Part shown: one piece after another, positions 10,113-19,253 of the stretch
Position numbering within the stretch: position 1 is the stretch's first letter
How the letters are laid out: the number at the start of each line of letters is the position of its first letter
DNA from: Kineococcus aurantiacus
GTDB lineage: Bacteria; Actinomycetota; Actinomycetes; Actinomycetales; Kineococcaceae
DNA length: 64,000 bases
NCBI RefSeq assembly: GCF_013409345.1
Contig: NZ_JACCBB010000001.1
Location: 1,798,001 to 1,862,000 of the forward strand
Reading direction: 5' to 3'
Made by a program: the position numbers and the translations under genes
The notes under the pieces: model-generated
What the model saw: only the letters and a program-made list of their open reading frames with translations
Database searches by the model: none
What the model was told of the DNA's origin: nothing

Positions 10113-10550
10113 ATGTCCGGACTCATGCAGATCGGCGAGGTCGTCGAGCGGGTCGGGTACAGCTTCCGCACCATCCGCTACTACGACGAGATGGGCCTGG
10201 TCAGCCCCACCCAGCGCACCCCCGGCGGCTTCCGGCTCTACACCGAGATGGACGTCTACCGGCTGCTCGTCCTCAAGCGCATGAAGCCCCTCGACTTCTC
10301 CCTCGACGAGATGCGCGAGCTGCTGTCCGTCCTCGACGCCCTCGACGGCCGCATCCCCTCGGCGACCCCGCGCGAGGAGCTGTTCGCCAAGCTCGACGAG
10401 TTCCGCCAGGCCGCCGACGCCCGCGTCGAGAAGCTGCGCGAGCGGCTCATGATGGCCGAGGAGTTCGCCCAGCGGCTGCGCGACGAAGCCCGCGGCCGGC
10501 ACGACGGCGGCTCCCCCGCCCCCGAACCGCCCGTCCGCGAGTCCGTCTGA
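10113..10550 (+). CDS. MerR-family transcriptional regulator
   Basis: A 145-residue DNA-binding protein. Residues about 4-72 form a MerR winged helix (QIGEVVERVGYSFRTIRYYD) followed by the second helical segment, then a C-terminal coiled coil rich in Arg, Glu and Leu for dimerisation. No cysteine cluster is present in the C-terminal part, so a metal or redox sensor of the classical type is unlikely. AGGGAGAG just upstream supports the ATG at 10113; the ATG at 10125 is an alternative. It diverges from the NlpC/P60 gene, but its targets cannot be read from sequence. Confidence 0.9.
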   Translation: MSGLMQIGEVVERVGYSFRTIRYYDEMGLVSPTQRTPGGFRLYTEMDVYRLLVLKRMKPLDFSLDEMRELLSVLDALDGRIPSATPREELFAKLDEFRQAADARVEKLRERLMMAEEFAQRLRDEARGRHDGGSPAPEPPVRESV

Positions 10551-10585
10551 CTCAAGGGGCGCCCGCCGCGCGCCGACGCGGGGAC

Positions 10586-10880
10586 GTGGTCCGTCGCGCC
10601 CTGCCCGTCGTCGTCGCGGCGGTGCTGCTCGCCCTCGCCGCGGCGGTCCTGCTGCACCAGCCCGGGCGCACCACCGCGACCGGCCGGGTCACCGGCGCCC
10701 GCCCCGGCGAGGTGTGCCTGCGCACCGGCGGCCACGACGTCTGCCTGGACCGAGCACGTCGAGCACCTCGCCGTGGCCGGCCTGCGCACCGGCGACTGCG
10801 TCGACGTGACGTGGACCGGCGACCTCGTCGTCGCCGAGTCCCTCGTCCGCGTCGCCGCCGGGCCCTGTCAGCCCGCGTAG
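10586..10880 (+). pseudogene. Small secreted or membrane-anchored protein, reading frame broken by a one-base shift
   Basis: The GTG at 10586 opens a basic N-terminus, a hydrophobic helix (about residues 6-23) and a short domain reading GEVCLRTGGHDVCLD. Near 10750 the frame must shift by one base to continue into EHVEHLAVAGLRTGDCVDV and a TAG at 10880. The joined product would be about 97 residues with four cysteines. Both halves have coherent composition, whereas the unshifted frame becomes arginine-rich nonsense. It could be a sequencing error, a real mutation or, less likely, programmed frameshifting. The 3' end overlaps the convergent SMP-30 gene by 13 bp. Function unknown. Confidence 0.6.
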
Positions 10881-11740
10881 GGCAGCGCCGGCAGCCCCTT
10901 CACGCCCGGCACGTACCGGAAGATGCTCCCGGCCGCCGGGTCGTCGTCGTCGTCCAGCCCCTCGCGCGACGTCGTGATGAACAGCTCGGAGTGGTCCTCA
11001 CCGCCGAACGTGCACGCCGTCACCTGCCGGGCGCCGACCTCGACCACCTGGTCCAGCGTGCCGTCGGGCGCGTACCGGCGCACCGCCGACCCGCCGAACA
11101 GGGCCGTCCACACCCCGCCCTCGGCGTCCACGGTCAGGCCGTCGGGACGGTTGCGCCCGCTGTCGTCGTTGACCTGCGCGAACGGCCGCCGGTTCTGCAG
11201 GCCGCCGTCGCGGGAGTAGTCGAAGACGTCCGTGCGGCCGGTGGGGGTGTCGTTGTAGTACGCCAGCGTCCCGTCCGGGCTCCAGCCCAGGCCGTTGGAG
11301 ATCGTCACCTGCCCGACCACCACCTCGGCCCGCCCGTCGGCGTCGAACCGGAACACCGACGCGCGCCCCTGCCCCTTGCCGTCGGCCTGGTCGTAGGCCA
11401 TGTTCCCGGCGTAGAAGCGGCCGTCGGGGTCGCACCCGCCCTCGTTCATCCGCAGCCCGTCGGCGTCGGCCCACAGCTCCGGCAGCGGGTTCAGGGTGCC
11501 GTCGGCGTCCTCGAGCACGATGCCGCGCTCGACGGCCACGACCGCTCCCCCGCCCACGCGCGGCCGGGTGATGGCCACGACCTCGCCGTAGTGCCGCCGG
11601 CTGGTCGACCCGTCCGCGGCCAGCGTCACGATGTCGCCGGCGTAGAGGTCGACGAACCGCAACCCTCCCCACGTCGGTGACCAGCACGGCCCTTCGCCGT
11701 GTCCCACGAGCCGGTCGGTGATGCGCTCCGCTGCTGCCAC
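10868..11740 (-). CDS. SMP-30/gluconolactonase/LRE family protein
   Basis: A six-bladed beta-propeller protein of about 290 residues, the usual family length. Members hydrolyse sugar lactones or similar esters with one divalent metal. Recognisable segments are EGPCWSP near the N-terminus (metal-ligand Glu), MNEGGCDPDGRFYAGNM, SNGLGWSPDG and NRPDGLTVDAEGGVW (Asn and Asp ligands). The GTG at 11740 is chosen because TAGGGT lies seven bases upstream, a leaderless arrangement; GTG 11749 is possible. It diverges from the FAD/F420 fusion gene, suggesting a lactone product, but the substrate is unknown. Confidence 0.85.
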   Translation of the reverse strand: MAAAERITDRLVGHGEGPCWSPTWGGLRFVDLYAGDIVTLAADGSTSRRHYGEVVAITRPRVGGGAVVAVERGIVLEDADGTLNPLPELWADADGLRMNEGGCDPDGRFYAGNMAYDQADGKGQGRASVFRFDADGRAEVVVGQVTISNGLGWSPDGTLAYYNDTPTGRTDVFDYSRDGGLQNRRPFAQVNDDSGRNRPDGLTVDAEGGVWTALFGGSAVRRYAPDGTLDQVVEVGARQVTACTFGGEDHSELFITTSREGLDDDDDPAAGSIFRYVPGVKGLPALPYAG

Positions 11741-11828
11741 GTCCCGCACCCTAGGGCAGGGGTGCTCCCGGGGCCCCGGCAAGTCCGCGGCAAGTGGGCG
11801 GAAGGCGGCGCCGGGCACCGTCGTCGCC

Positions 11829-13706
11829 ATGACCACCGCACCCCTGTCCCGCAGGTTCTCCACCCTCGCCGCGACGGCGGCCCCCGGCTCGCGCGCCGCC
11901 CGCCTCGTCGCCGCGGTCAGCCGCGCGCACGTCGGCCTCTACCGCGCCACCGGCGGCAAGGTCGGCGGGGCCATGGGTCCCGTCGAGATCGCCCTGCTCA
12001 TCACCACGACGGGCCGGCGCAGCGGCGAACCCCGCACGAGCGCCCTGGCCTGCTTCCGGTTCCCCGAGCTCCCCGGGCTCGCCGACGTGACGGTCCTGGT
12101 CGCCTCGAACGCGGGGGCCCCGCGCGACCCCGCGTGGTTCGGCAACGCCCTGGCCCACCCCGACGTCACGCTGCGCCGCCGCGACCGCACCGAGGAGCTG
12201 CGGGCCCGGGCCGCCACCGACGCCGAGCACGCCGTCCTGTGGCCCCTCGTGGTCGCGGCGGCCGACACCTACGCCACCTACCAGGAGCTCACCGAGCGCC
12301 GGATCCCGCTGCTGCTGCTCGCGCCGCGCCCGCCGCGCACGGCGGCCGACGACCTGCACCTGCTCGGCGAGCTCGGCAAGCACCTCGACGGCGACGTCCA
12401 CCTGCCGGGCTCCCCGCGCCACGCCGAACTGGCCGCCCCGTGGAACGTCACCGTGCCCGTCACCCCCGCGGCCGTCGTCGCGGTCCGCAGCGCCCGCGAC
12501 GTCGCCGCGACCGTGCGCACGGCCCGCTCGCTCGGCCTCAAGGTCGCCGTGCAGCGCACCGGGCACGGCGCGAGTCCGGTCGGGCGCGACACCCTGCTCG
12601 TGCACACCGCCGGGCTCGACGGGTGCTCGGTGGACCCCGCCGCCCGCACCGCGCGCGTCGGCGCCGGGACGCTGTGGACCGACGTCCTGGCCGCCGCCGC
12701 CGAGCACGGCCTCGCCGCGCCCTGCGGTTCGGCCCCGGGCGTGGGGGTCGCGGGTTTCCTCACCGGCGGCGGGCTCGGCCCGCTGGCCCGCACGATCGGC
12801 CCGAGCTCGGACCTCGTCCGCGCGTTCGACGTCGTCACCGGCGACGGCGAGAGGCGGCACGTCACCGCCGCGACCGAGCCGGACCTGTTCTGGGGGCTGC
12901 GCGGTGGGAAGTCCACGCTGGGGATCGTCACGGCCGTCGAGTTCGACCTGCTGCCGCTGGCCGAGGTGTACGGCGGTGCGCTGTGGTTCGCGGCCGAGGA
13001 CGCCGGGACCGCCCTGCACGCGTGGGCCCGCTGGTGCGCCGGGCTCCCGCCGCAGGCGACGACGTCGGTCGTCCTGGCGCAGGTGCCGCCGCTGCCGGGG
13101 CTGCCGCCGGCCCTGGCCGGGAAGTCCGTCCTGAGCGTGCGGTTCGTCTGGACCGCCGACCCCGCCGAGGGCGCCCGGCTCCTGGAACCCCTGCGCGCGC
13201 TGGGTCCCGTCCTCGACACGGTCGCGGTGCTGCCCTGCGCGGCGATCGGTTCCGTGCACGCCGACCCCACCGACCCGCTGCCCGCGACGGAGCGCTCGGG
13301 GCTGCTGCGGGAACTGCCCGCCGCGGCCGTCGACGCGCTGCTGGCCGTGGCCGGTCCCCGTTCCGGCACCCCGCTGACGGGGGTGGAGCTGCGGCAGCTC
13401 GGCGGCGCGGTCGCGGCCGAGCCCGAGCACCCCAGCGCGCTGTGCCACCGCGACGCGGCCTTCACGGTGCTCACGGTCGGCCTGGCCCTGCCCGGGTCGC
13501 CCGACGCCGGCGCGGCCGGGGACGCCGTCCTGGCCGCCCTGGAGGACTGGTCGGCCCCGGGCGCGCTGCCGAACTTCGCCGGCGGCGACGATCCCGCCCG
13601 GTTCGCCCGCTGCTACGACGAGGCGACCCGCGCCCGGCTGCGCGACCTCGGTGATCGGTACGATCCCCACCGCGTCCTGGTCACGGGACGGGTCGTCCGC
13701 GGGTAG
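11829..13706 (+). CDS. Fusion of F420-dependent nitroreductase-like (DUF385/Ddn) domain with VAO-type FAD-linked oxidase
   Basis: A 625-residue two-part protein. Residues about 30-167 match the deazaflavin reductase (Ddn) fold, with YRATGGKVGG, TTGRRSGEPRTSAL and SNAGAPRDPAWF. Residues about 205-625 form a berberine-bridge-like FAD oxidase: His246 in RTGHGA is the expected 8-alpha histidyl FAD site, GGGLGPLARTIG follows, and a C-terminal BBE segment ends in YDPHRVLV. The second covalent cysteine of BBE enzymes is replaced (GSAPGVGV). The frame is continuous. A role passing reducing equivalents between F420 and FAD, or acting on one substrate twice, is inference. It lies between an SMP-30 lactonase and a SARP regulator. 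Confidence 0.82.
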   Translation: MTTAPLSRRFSTLAATAAPGSRAARLVAAVSRAHVGLYRATGGKVGGAMGPVEIALLITTTGRRSGEPRTSALACFRFPELPGLADVTVLVASNAGAPRDPAWFGNALAHPDVTLRRRDRTEELRARAATDAEHAVLWPLVVAAADTYATYQELTERRIPLLLLAPRPPRTAADDLHLLGELGKHLDGDVHLPGSPRHAELAAPWNVTVPVTPAAVVAVRSARDVAATVRTARSLGLKVAVQRTGHGASPVGRDTLLVHTAGLDGCSVDPAARTARVGAGTLWTDVLAAAAEHGLAAPCGSAPGVGVAGFLTGGGLGPLARTIGPSSDLVRAFDVVTGDGERRHVTAATEPDLFWGLRGGKSTLGIVTAVEFDLLPLAEVYGGALWFAAEDAGTALHAWARWCAGLPPQATTSVVLAQVPPLPGLPPALAGKSVLSVRFVWTADPAEGARLLEPLRALGPVLDTVAVLPCAAIGSVHADPTDPLPATERSGLLRELPAAAVDALLAVAGPRSGTPLTGVELRQLGGAVAAEPEHPSALCHRDAAFTVLTVGLALPGSPDAGAAGDAVLAALEDWSAPGALPNFAGGDDPARFARCYDEATRARLRDLGDRYDPHRVLVTGRVVRG

Positions 13707-13716
13707 CTTCTGCCGG

Positions 13717-16700
13717 GTGCAGGCACCGGCGGACGGCAGGGTGCGGGTGTCCGTGCTCGGCGCGGTCCGCGCCGAGGTCGACGGGAGGGGAGTCGACCTC
13801 GGCGGCCCCGTCCGGCGCGCGGTGCTGGCCCGCCTCGTCGCCGCGCAGGGCCACGTGGTCTTCACCGACCGGCTGCTGGAGGACCTGTGGCCGGGGGTCG
13901 CCCCGCCCACGGCGCTGGCCGCGCTGCAGGTCCACGTCTCGCACCTGCGCCGGGCCCTGGAACCGGACCGCCCCGCCCGCGGGAAGGCCACGGTCCTCGT
14001 CAGCCTGGCCCCCGGCTACGCGCTGCGGCTGCCCCGCGCGACCGTCGACGCCTGGCGGTTCGAGGACGCCGTCACCGGTGGCCGCGACCTGGACCGGGCG
14101 CTGGCCGGCTGGTCGGGGCCGCCCTACGCCGAGGTGGCCGACAGCCTCTGGGCCGCCCCCGAGGCGGCCCGGCTGACCGAGTTGCGCCTGACCGGGGTCG
14201 AGACCCTGGCGGCGGCCCGCCTGGAGGCCGGGGACACCGCGGCCGTCGTCGCGGACCTGGACCGGCACGCCGCCGAGCACCCCGCCCGCGAGGAGGCCGT
14301 GCGGTTGCTGGCCCTCGCGCTGTACCGCTCGGGCCGGCAGGCCGACGCCCTCGCCGCGCTGCACCGGACCCGCCGGCACCTGGCCGAGGAGTTCGGGGTG
14401 GACCCCGGACCCGTGCTGCGCTCGGTCGAGGTGGCGGTGCTGCGCCAGGACCCGGCGCTGCTGCTGGCCCCGCCGGTGGTCACCGGACCCGCACCGGCTC
14501 CGGCGGCCGAACCCCGCGCGCTGGTCGGCCGGGACACCGAGCTCGCCGCCCTGCGCACCGCGGCCGCGGAGGCCGTCGTCGCCGGCGAGGCGCGCGTCGT
14601 GTGGGTCGACGGCGAGGCCGGCGAGGGGAAGAGCACGCTGCTCGACGCGTTCGCCCGGACCCTGACGGGCTGGACGGCGACCCGGGGCCGGTGCCCGGAG
14701 GTCGACGGCGCGCCGCCGGGCTGGGCCTGGCACGAGGTCCTCGACGACCTGGGGACCCCGGGGGTCCCCGACACCCTGCCGCGCGGCACCTTCCACCTGG
14801 CCCGGGCGGTGGCCGCCCACCTCGCCGCGGCGGCCCCCGCGCTCGTCGTGCTCGACGACGTCCACCGCGCCGACGACGTCACCCGGCAGCTCCTGCGGCA
14901 GGTCGTCGACCAGCTCGACGGGACGGCCGCCCTCGTCGTGTGCGCCTACCGGGCCTCCGAGGCCGGCCCCGGCCTGGCCGTGGTCCGCGCCGCGCTGGCC
15001 CCCGCGTCCGCGGGGCACCTGACGCTGACCGGCCTGGACCGCACCGCCGTCGCGGCCCTGGCGCAGCAGGCCGGTGGCCGGGCCCTGGACCCGGCCACGG
15101 TGGAGTGGCTGACCGACCGCACCGGCGGGAACCCGCTGTTCGTCCGCGAGCTCGCGCGCCTGCTCGCCGGCCCCGGCTCCCCCGGCCGGGTCCCCGCCCA
15201 GATCGCGGACGTGCTGCGCGCCAGGCTCTCCCGCCTCCCCGCGGCGACCGTCGAGCTCCTGCGGACGGCGGCGCTGCTGGGCCGCGAGCTCGACGTGGAC
15301 GTCCTGGCCGGGCTCAGCGCCGAGGACCCCGAGGACGCCCTCGACACCGCCGTCGTGGCGGGTCTGCTGGAGGAGACGGCACCCGGCCGGGTGCGCTTCT
15401 CGCACGCCCTCGTGCGGGAGGTGCTGGCCGACGACCTGCCGCCGGGCCGCCGGCGGCGGCTGCACGGGCACGTCGTGCGCGTGCTGGAGGAACTGGCCCC
15501 GCACGACGTCGACGCCCTGGCCCACCACGCCCTCGCCGGGCTGACCCCCGCGACGGCCCGGCCCGCCCGCGACCACGCCGAGCGCGCGGCGGCCCGCGCG
15601 GCGCGGACCTCCCCGCAGCGCGCCGCGGAACTGCTCACCGGGGCCCTGACCGCCCACGACCTGACCCGGGCCCCGGACGCCGGCGTCGCGGTGCGCCTGC
15701 GCTCGGCCCTCGTGGGAGCCCTGGCCGCCGCCGGGGACGCCGTGGGTGCCCGCGCGGCGCAGACGGCGGCCCTCGCCGACGCGGGCGACGACGCGGACCT
15801 GCTGCGCACGGTCCTGACGTCGTGGCACGCACCGCTGGTGTGGACCGTCCGGCGCGAACCCGCCGGCGACCCGCGCCGGCTCGCCGCTCTGGAACGGCTG
15901 CTGGCCGCGCCCACCCCGGCCGCCGACCGCGTCCGCCTGGAGCACGCCCGGTTCCTGGAGCTGGAGACCTGGGACGTGCCCGCGTCGATCGCCTGCAGCG
16001 CCAGGGCCCTGGAGGCGGCCCGCGGGTCCGGCGACCCGCGGCTGCTGTGCCTGGCGCTGAACCTGCGCGGGTACGCCGCGCTGGGCCCGGACCTGGACGA
16101 CGAGCGGCCGGCGCTCGCGGACGAGCTGGTCGAGGTCGCCGACCGGTGCGGGGTGGACGACTTCCTCGCCGTGGGGCACTGGCTGCGCTTCCTGGCCCGT
16201 GCCTCCCGCGGCGACCTGGTGGGGGCCGACGCGTCGGCCGCCGCCGCGGCCTCGGTCGCCGGGTCCGGGCAGGTGGGGCACCTGCTGTCGGTGCTGGCGG
16301 TGTGGCGGGCCGTCGTGGACCTCGTCGAGGGGCGTGTCGAGGAGGGCGGGGCCCGGTACGCCGAGGCGACGGCGGCGATGGCCGCGGCCGGGGACGCCTC
16401 GGCTCCGTACATGGCGGCGGTGGGCCGGTTCGCGACGGCCTGGAACCGCGACAGGCTGCGCGAGGCCCTGCCGGACATGCGGTTCGCGGACGCCTCCGGG
16501 CGCAGCTCGACGGCCGCCCCGCTGGTGCTGTGCCTGCTCGACGCGGAGCTGGTGGAGGAGGCGCGGGAGCGCTGGGCCGCCCGGACCCCCGTGCGCCGGG
16601 ACATGCTGTGGCTCCCGCTGACGACGCTGCACGCGCACGCCGCGGCCCGCCTCGGCGACGCCCGGGCGGCCCGGGAGTTCCACGCCGACCTGCTGCCGTT

Positions 16701-16791
16701 CGCCGGCCGGTACGCGGGGATCGACTGCGGGACGCTGCCCGTGGGTCCCGTCGCCGACGCCCTCGCCGCCTGCCGCCCCCTGCTGCCCTGA
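13717..16791 (+). CDS. SARP/AfsR-like transcriptional regulator with BTAD and AAA ATPase domains
   Basis: A 1024-residue regulator. An OmpR-type winged helix (about residues 10-95) is followed by the bacterial transcriptional activation domain (about 100-245, ending EEFGVDPGPVL), an ATPase with Walker A GEAGEGKST and Walker B LVVLDDVHRAD, and a long helical, TPR-like C-terminal half. This is the layout of large pathway activators. The GTG at 13717 is ten bases after the fusion-gene stop, whose TAG begins a TAGCTT -10 box, so a leaderless transcript is possible. The adjacent lactonase and fusion oxidase are plausible targets; the ligand is unknown. Confidence 0.86.
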   Translation: MQAPADGRVRVSVLGAVRAEVDGRGVDLGGPVRRAVLARLVAAQGHVVFTDRLLEDLWPGVAPPTALAALQVHVSHLRRALEPDRPARGKATVLVSLAPGYALRLPRATVDAWRFEDAVTGGRDLDRALAGWSGPPYAEVADSLWAAPEAARLTELRLTGVETLAAARLEAGDTAAVVADLDRHAAEHPAREEAVRLLALALYRSGRQADALAALHRTRRHLAEEFGVDPGPVLRSVEVAVLRQDPALLLAPPVVTGPAPAPAAEPRALVGRDTELAALRTAAAEAVVAGEARVVWVDGEAGEGKSTLLDAFARTLTGWTATRGRCPEVDGAPPGWAWHEVLDDLGTPGVPDTLPRGTFHLARAVAAHLAAAAPALVVLDDVHRADDVTRQLLRQVVDQLDGTAALVVCAYRASEAGPGLAVVRAALAPASAGHLTLTGLDRTAVAALAQQAGGRALDPATVEWLTDRTGGNPLFVRELARLLAGPGSPGRVPAQIADVLRARLSRLPAATVELLRTAALLGRELDVDVLAGLSAEDPEDALDTAVVAGLLEETAPGRVRFSHALVREVLADDLPPGRRRRLHGHVVRVLEELAPHDVDALAHHALAGLTPATARPARDHAERAAARAARTSPQRAAELLTGALTAHDLTRAPDAGVAVRLRSALVGALAAAGDAVGARAAQTAALADAGDDADLLRTVLTSWHAPLVWTVRREPAGDPRRLAALERLLAAPTPAADRVRLEHARFLELETWDVPASIACSARALEAARGSGDPRLLCLALNLRGYAALGPDLDDERPALADELVEVADRCGVDDFLAVGHWLRFLARASRGDLVGADASAAAAASVAGSGQVGHLLSVLAVWRAVVDLVEGRVEEGGARYAEATAAMAAAGDASAPYMAAVGRFATAWNRDRLREALPDMRFADASGRSSTAAPLVLCLLDAELVEEARERWAARTPVRRDMLWLPLTTLHAHAAARLGDARAAREFHADLLPFAGRYAGIDCGTLPVGPVADALAACRPLLP

Positions 16792-16819
16792 CCCCGGGCG
16801 CTGTCCCCGACGTGCGGGG

Positions 16820-17518
16820 TCACAGGGCGGCGGTGGGGTGGTAGGCGAGCTCGGGCCGCCCCGAGCCCCCGTAGCGGGGTTCGCGCCGGGCCCGGCCCGC
16901 CGACGCCAGGTGCTCCAGGTACCGGCGCGCCGAGACCCGTGACAGCCCCGTCACCGCGGCCGCCTCGGCCGCCGACAGCCCCCGCCCGTCCGGGGCGGCG
17001 CGCAGGGCCGCGACGACGGTGCGCAGCGTCGGGGCGGCCACCCCGCGGGCCGGGCCGGAGGCCGTGCGCAGCTGCGCCAGGGCCTCGTCGATGGCCTGCT
17101 GGTCGATGCCGGACTCCCCCGCCGCCGCGGCGACGTCGGCGCGGAAGCGGGCGTAGGCGCGCAGCCGCTCCTCCAGGTCCGCGGCCGTGAAGGGCTTCAG
17201 CAGGTACTGCACGACCCCCATCGACAGCGCCTGCCGGACCACCGCGGGGTCGCGGGCCGCCGTGACGGCGATGACGTCGGCGGGCACGGCCGCGGCCCGC
17301 AGGGCCCGCAGCACCTGCAGCCCGCCGACGTCGGGCAGCGTCATGTCGAGCAGCACCAGGTCGACGGGCTCGGCCGCCCCGGCGGCCCCGACGGCGGCGA
17401 GCGCCTCGCGGCCGGAGTGGGCGACGGCGATCACGGTGAACCCCCGGACCCGCGCCACCTTCTCGGCGTGCCCGGCCGCGAGCAGCGGGTCGTCCTCGAC
17501 GACCAGGACCCGGATCAC
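16820..17518 (-). CDS. CitB/DcuR-type response regulator
   Basis: A 232-residue regulator. Its receiver domain (about 1-122) has the acidic pair VVEDD, phospho-acceptor Asp in LLDMTLPDVGG and conserved Lys in YLLKPF. The C-terminal half carries a winged helix (LSAAEAAAVTGLSRVSARRY) followed by the GxGRPExxYxP tail typical of this family. The GTG at 17518 overlaps the kinase stop as GTGA, so it is coupled to the kinase gene. With the divergent dicarboxylate carrier next door, it probably activates that gene in response to external C4-dicarboxylate or citrate. Confidence 0.91.
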   Translation of the reverse strand: MIRVLVVEDDPLLAAGHAEKVARVRGFTVIAVAHSGREALAAVGAAGAAEPVDLVLLDMTLPDVGGLQVLRALRAAAVPADVIAVTAARDPAVVRQALSMGVVQYLLKPFTAADLEERLRAYARFRADVAAAAGESGIDQQAIDEALAQLRTASGPARGVAAPTLRTVVAALRAAPDGRGLSAAEAAAVTGLSRVSARRYLEHLASAGRARREPRYGGSGRPELAYHPTAAL

Positions 17519-19215
17519 GGCGCCACCGGCAGGTCCACGACGAGGGTGCCCCCGCCGTCGTCGACGGTGACGGGTTCCTCGACGCGCACCCGGCCGCCGT
17601 GCCGGCGCACGACCTGGCCGACGAGGGCCAGCCCGAGCCCGTGCGCCCCCTCGGGGGAGAGCCGGTGCTCCTTGCGGGACCAGCCGCGCTGCATGGCCCG
17701 GTCCAGCTCGGCGGCCCGCAGCCCTTCCCCCGAGTCCGTCACGCGGACCTGCACGACGCCGTCGGCGGCGGTGATCCGGACCCGCACCCAGCGCGGCTCC
17801 TCGTGGGCGAGCGCCGCCTCGACGCCGTTGTCGACGAGGTTGCCGACGACCGTCACGAGGTCGCGGGCCGGCAGGAGGCCGTCGGCCAGGGCCGTGTCGG
17901 GTTCGACCTCCAGCTCGACGCCGCGTTCGGCGGCCTGGGCGGACTTGCCGACGAGCAGCGCGGCGACGGCCGGGTCGGCGACGTCGGCCACGACGAGGTC
18001 GGTGAGCTGCTGCGCCGCAGCCAGTTCGGCGGTGGCGAACTCGACGGCGCGTTCGGGCTGGCCCTGCTCGACGAGGGTCACGACGACGTGCAGCCGGTTG
18101 GCGGCCTCGTGGGCCTGGGAGCGCAGCGCGTCGGCGAGGCCGCGCACGGCGTCGAGGTCGCGCGTCAGGGCCTGCAGCTCGGTGTGGTCGCGCAGGGTGA
18201 CGACGGTGCCGACGCGGCGCCCCTCCCAGCGGGCGTCCTGGCGGCTGACGACGAGGACGCGGTCGTCGGTGACCTGCACGTCGTCGACGACGTCCTCGCC
18301 GGAGCCCAGGAGGCGCTGCAGCGCGGGCGGGACGTCGAGGGTGCCGTCGTCGCGGGAGGGCAGCAGGCGGCGGGCCTCGTCGTTGACGACCTGCTGGCGG
18401 CCGGCGGGGTCGACGACGACGAGCCCTTCGCGCAGGGAGTGCAGGACGGCGTCGTTGACCTCCCACAGCCGGGTGAGGTCGGCCGGTTCCAGGCCGTGGG
18501 TGCGGCGGCGGACCCAGCGGGACAGGGCCCAGCTGCCCACGACGGACAGGGCCAGCGCCAGGGCGAGGGCCAGGAGCAGGACGGGCAGGCGGTCGAGCAG
18601 GTCGGCCGTGACGGAGCGGGTCGCGACGCCGACGGCGACGGCCCCCACGACCACCCCGTCCCTGCCGTCGACCCGGGCGCGGATCGGCAGCACGGCGCGC
18701 ACGGACGGGCCGAGGGTGCCGGTGTAGGTCTCCACGACGCGGCCGCCGGCGAGGGCGGCGTCGGCGTGCCCGACGAACCGCCCGCCGATGCGCGAGGGGT
18801 CGGGGTGGGTCCAGCGGATGCGGTCGCGGTCCATGACGGTGATGAAGTACACGCCCGTGGCCCGCCGGACGGCCTCGACGTGGGCGGCGATGGCGGCGCG
18901 GTCGGCGGTGGCGGGGTCGGCGAGGCCGTCGCGGACGTCGGGGGCCTGCGCCACGGCGGCCGCGACGTCGGTGACCTCGACGGTCGCGTCGCGGCGGGTG
19001 TCGGTGCGCAGCTGCCAGCCGAGGGCGGCGGTGGCGCCGACGACGACGAGCAGGACGACGAGCAGCTGCAGGACGAGGACGCGGGAGGCCAGCGTCCAGT
19101 GCCTCTGCCCTGTCCGACGCCCTGGGCGACGACCGGCGCGACGACCGGCCCGGCGCCCGGTCCGGTGGACGAAACGACCGGAAGCGGGCCACCGCGGGGC
19201 TGACGTGACCACCAT
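17515..19215 (-). CDS. CitA/DcuS-type sensor histidine kinase
   Basis: A 566-residue membrane sensor. A very basic N-terminus is followed by a first helix (about 46-66), a periplasmic PAS-like ligand domain containing TGVYFITVMDRDRIRWTHPD, a second helix (about 210-235), a cytoplasmic PAS domain, the phospho-acceptor His in RSQAHEAANRLHVV, and a HATPase with N-box GNLVDNGVEAA and GLGLALV. These segments are diagnostic for the citrate/C4-dicarboxylate kinase family. Starts at 19218, 19215 or 19212 are all possible; GGAGG sits just upstream, and its spacing suits 19212 best. It diverges from dctA with only 38 bp between. Confidence 0.91.
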   Translation of the reverse strand: MVVTSAPRWPASGRFVHRTGRRAGRRAGRRPGRRTGQRHWTLASRVLVLQLLVVLLVVVGATAALGWQLRTDTRRDATVEVTDVAAAVAQAPDVRDGLADPATADRAAIAAHVEAVRRATGVYFITVMDRDRIRWTHPDPSRIGGRFVGHADAALAGGRVVETYTGTLGPSVRAVLPIRARVDGRDGVVVGAVAVGVATRSVTADLLDRLPVLLLALALALALSVVGSWALSRWVRRRTHGLEPADLTRLWEVNDAVLHSLREGLVVVDPAGRQQVVNDEARRLLPSRDDGTLDVPPALQRLLGSGEDVVDDVQVTDDRVLVVSRQDARWEGRRVGTVVTLRDHTELQALTRDLDAVRGLADALRSQAHEAANRLHVVVTLVEQGQPERAVEFATAELAAAQQLTDLVVADVADPAVAALLVGKSAQAAERGVELEVEPDTALADGLLPARDLVTVVGNLVDNGVEAALAHEEPRWVRVRITAADGVVQVRVTDSGEGLRAAELDRAMQRGWSRKEHRLSPEGAHGLGLALVGQVVRRHGGRVRVEEPVTVDDGGGTLVVDLPVAP

Positions 19216-19253
19216 CACCTCCAGAACCGCTCCCGACGTCCTGAGAGGGTCCC

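Noticed and set aside
10750-11680. Continuation of the 10586 frame for 300 more codons
   Set aside because: It is Arg-rich and antisense to the SMP-30 gene. The shifted frame ending at 10880 keeps normal composition instead.
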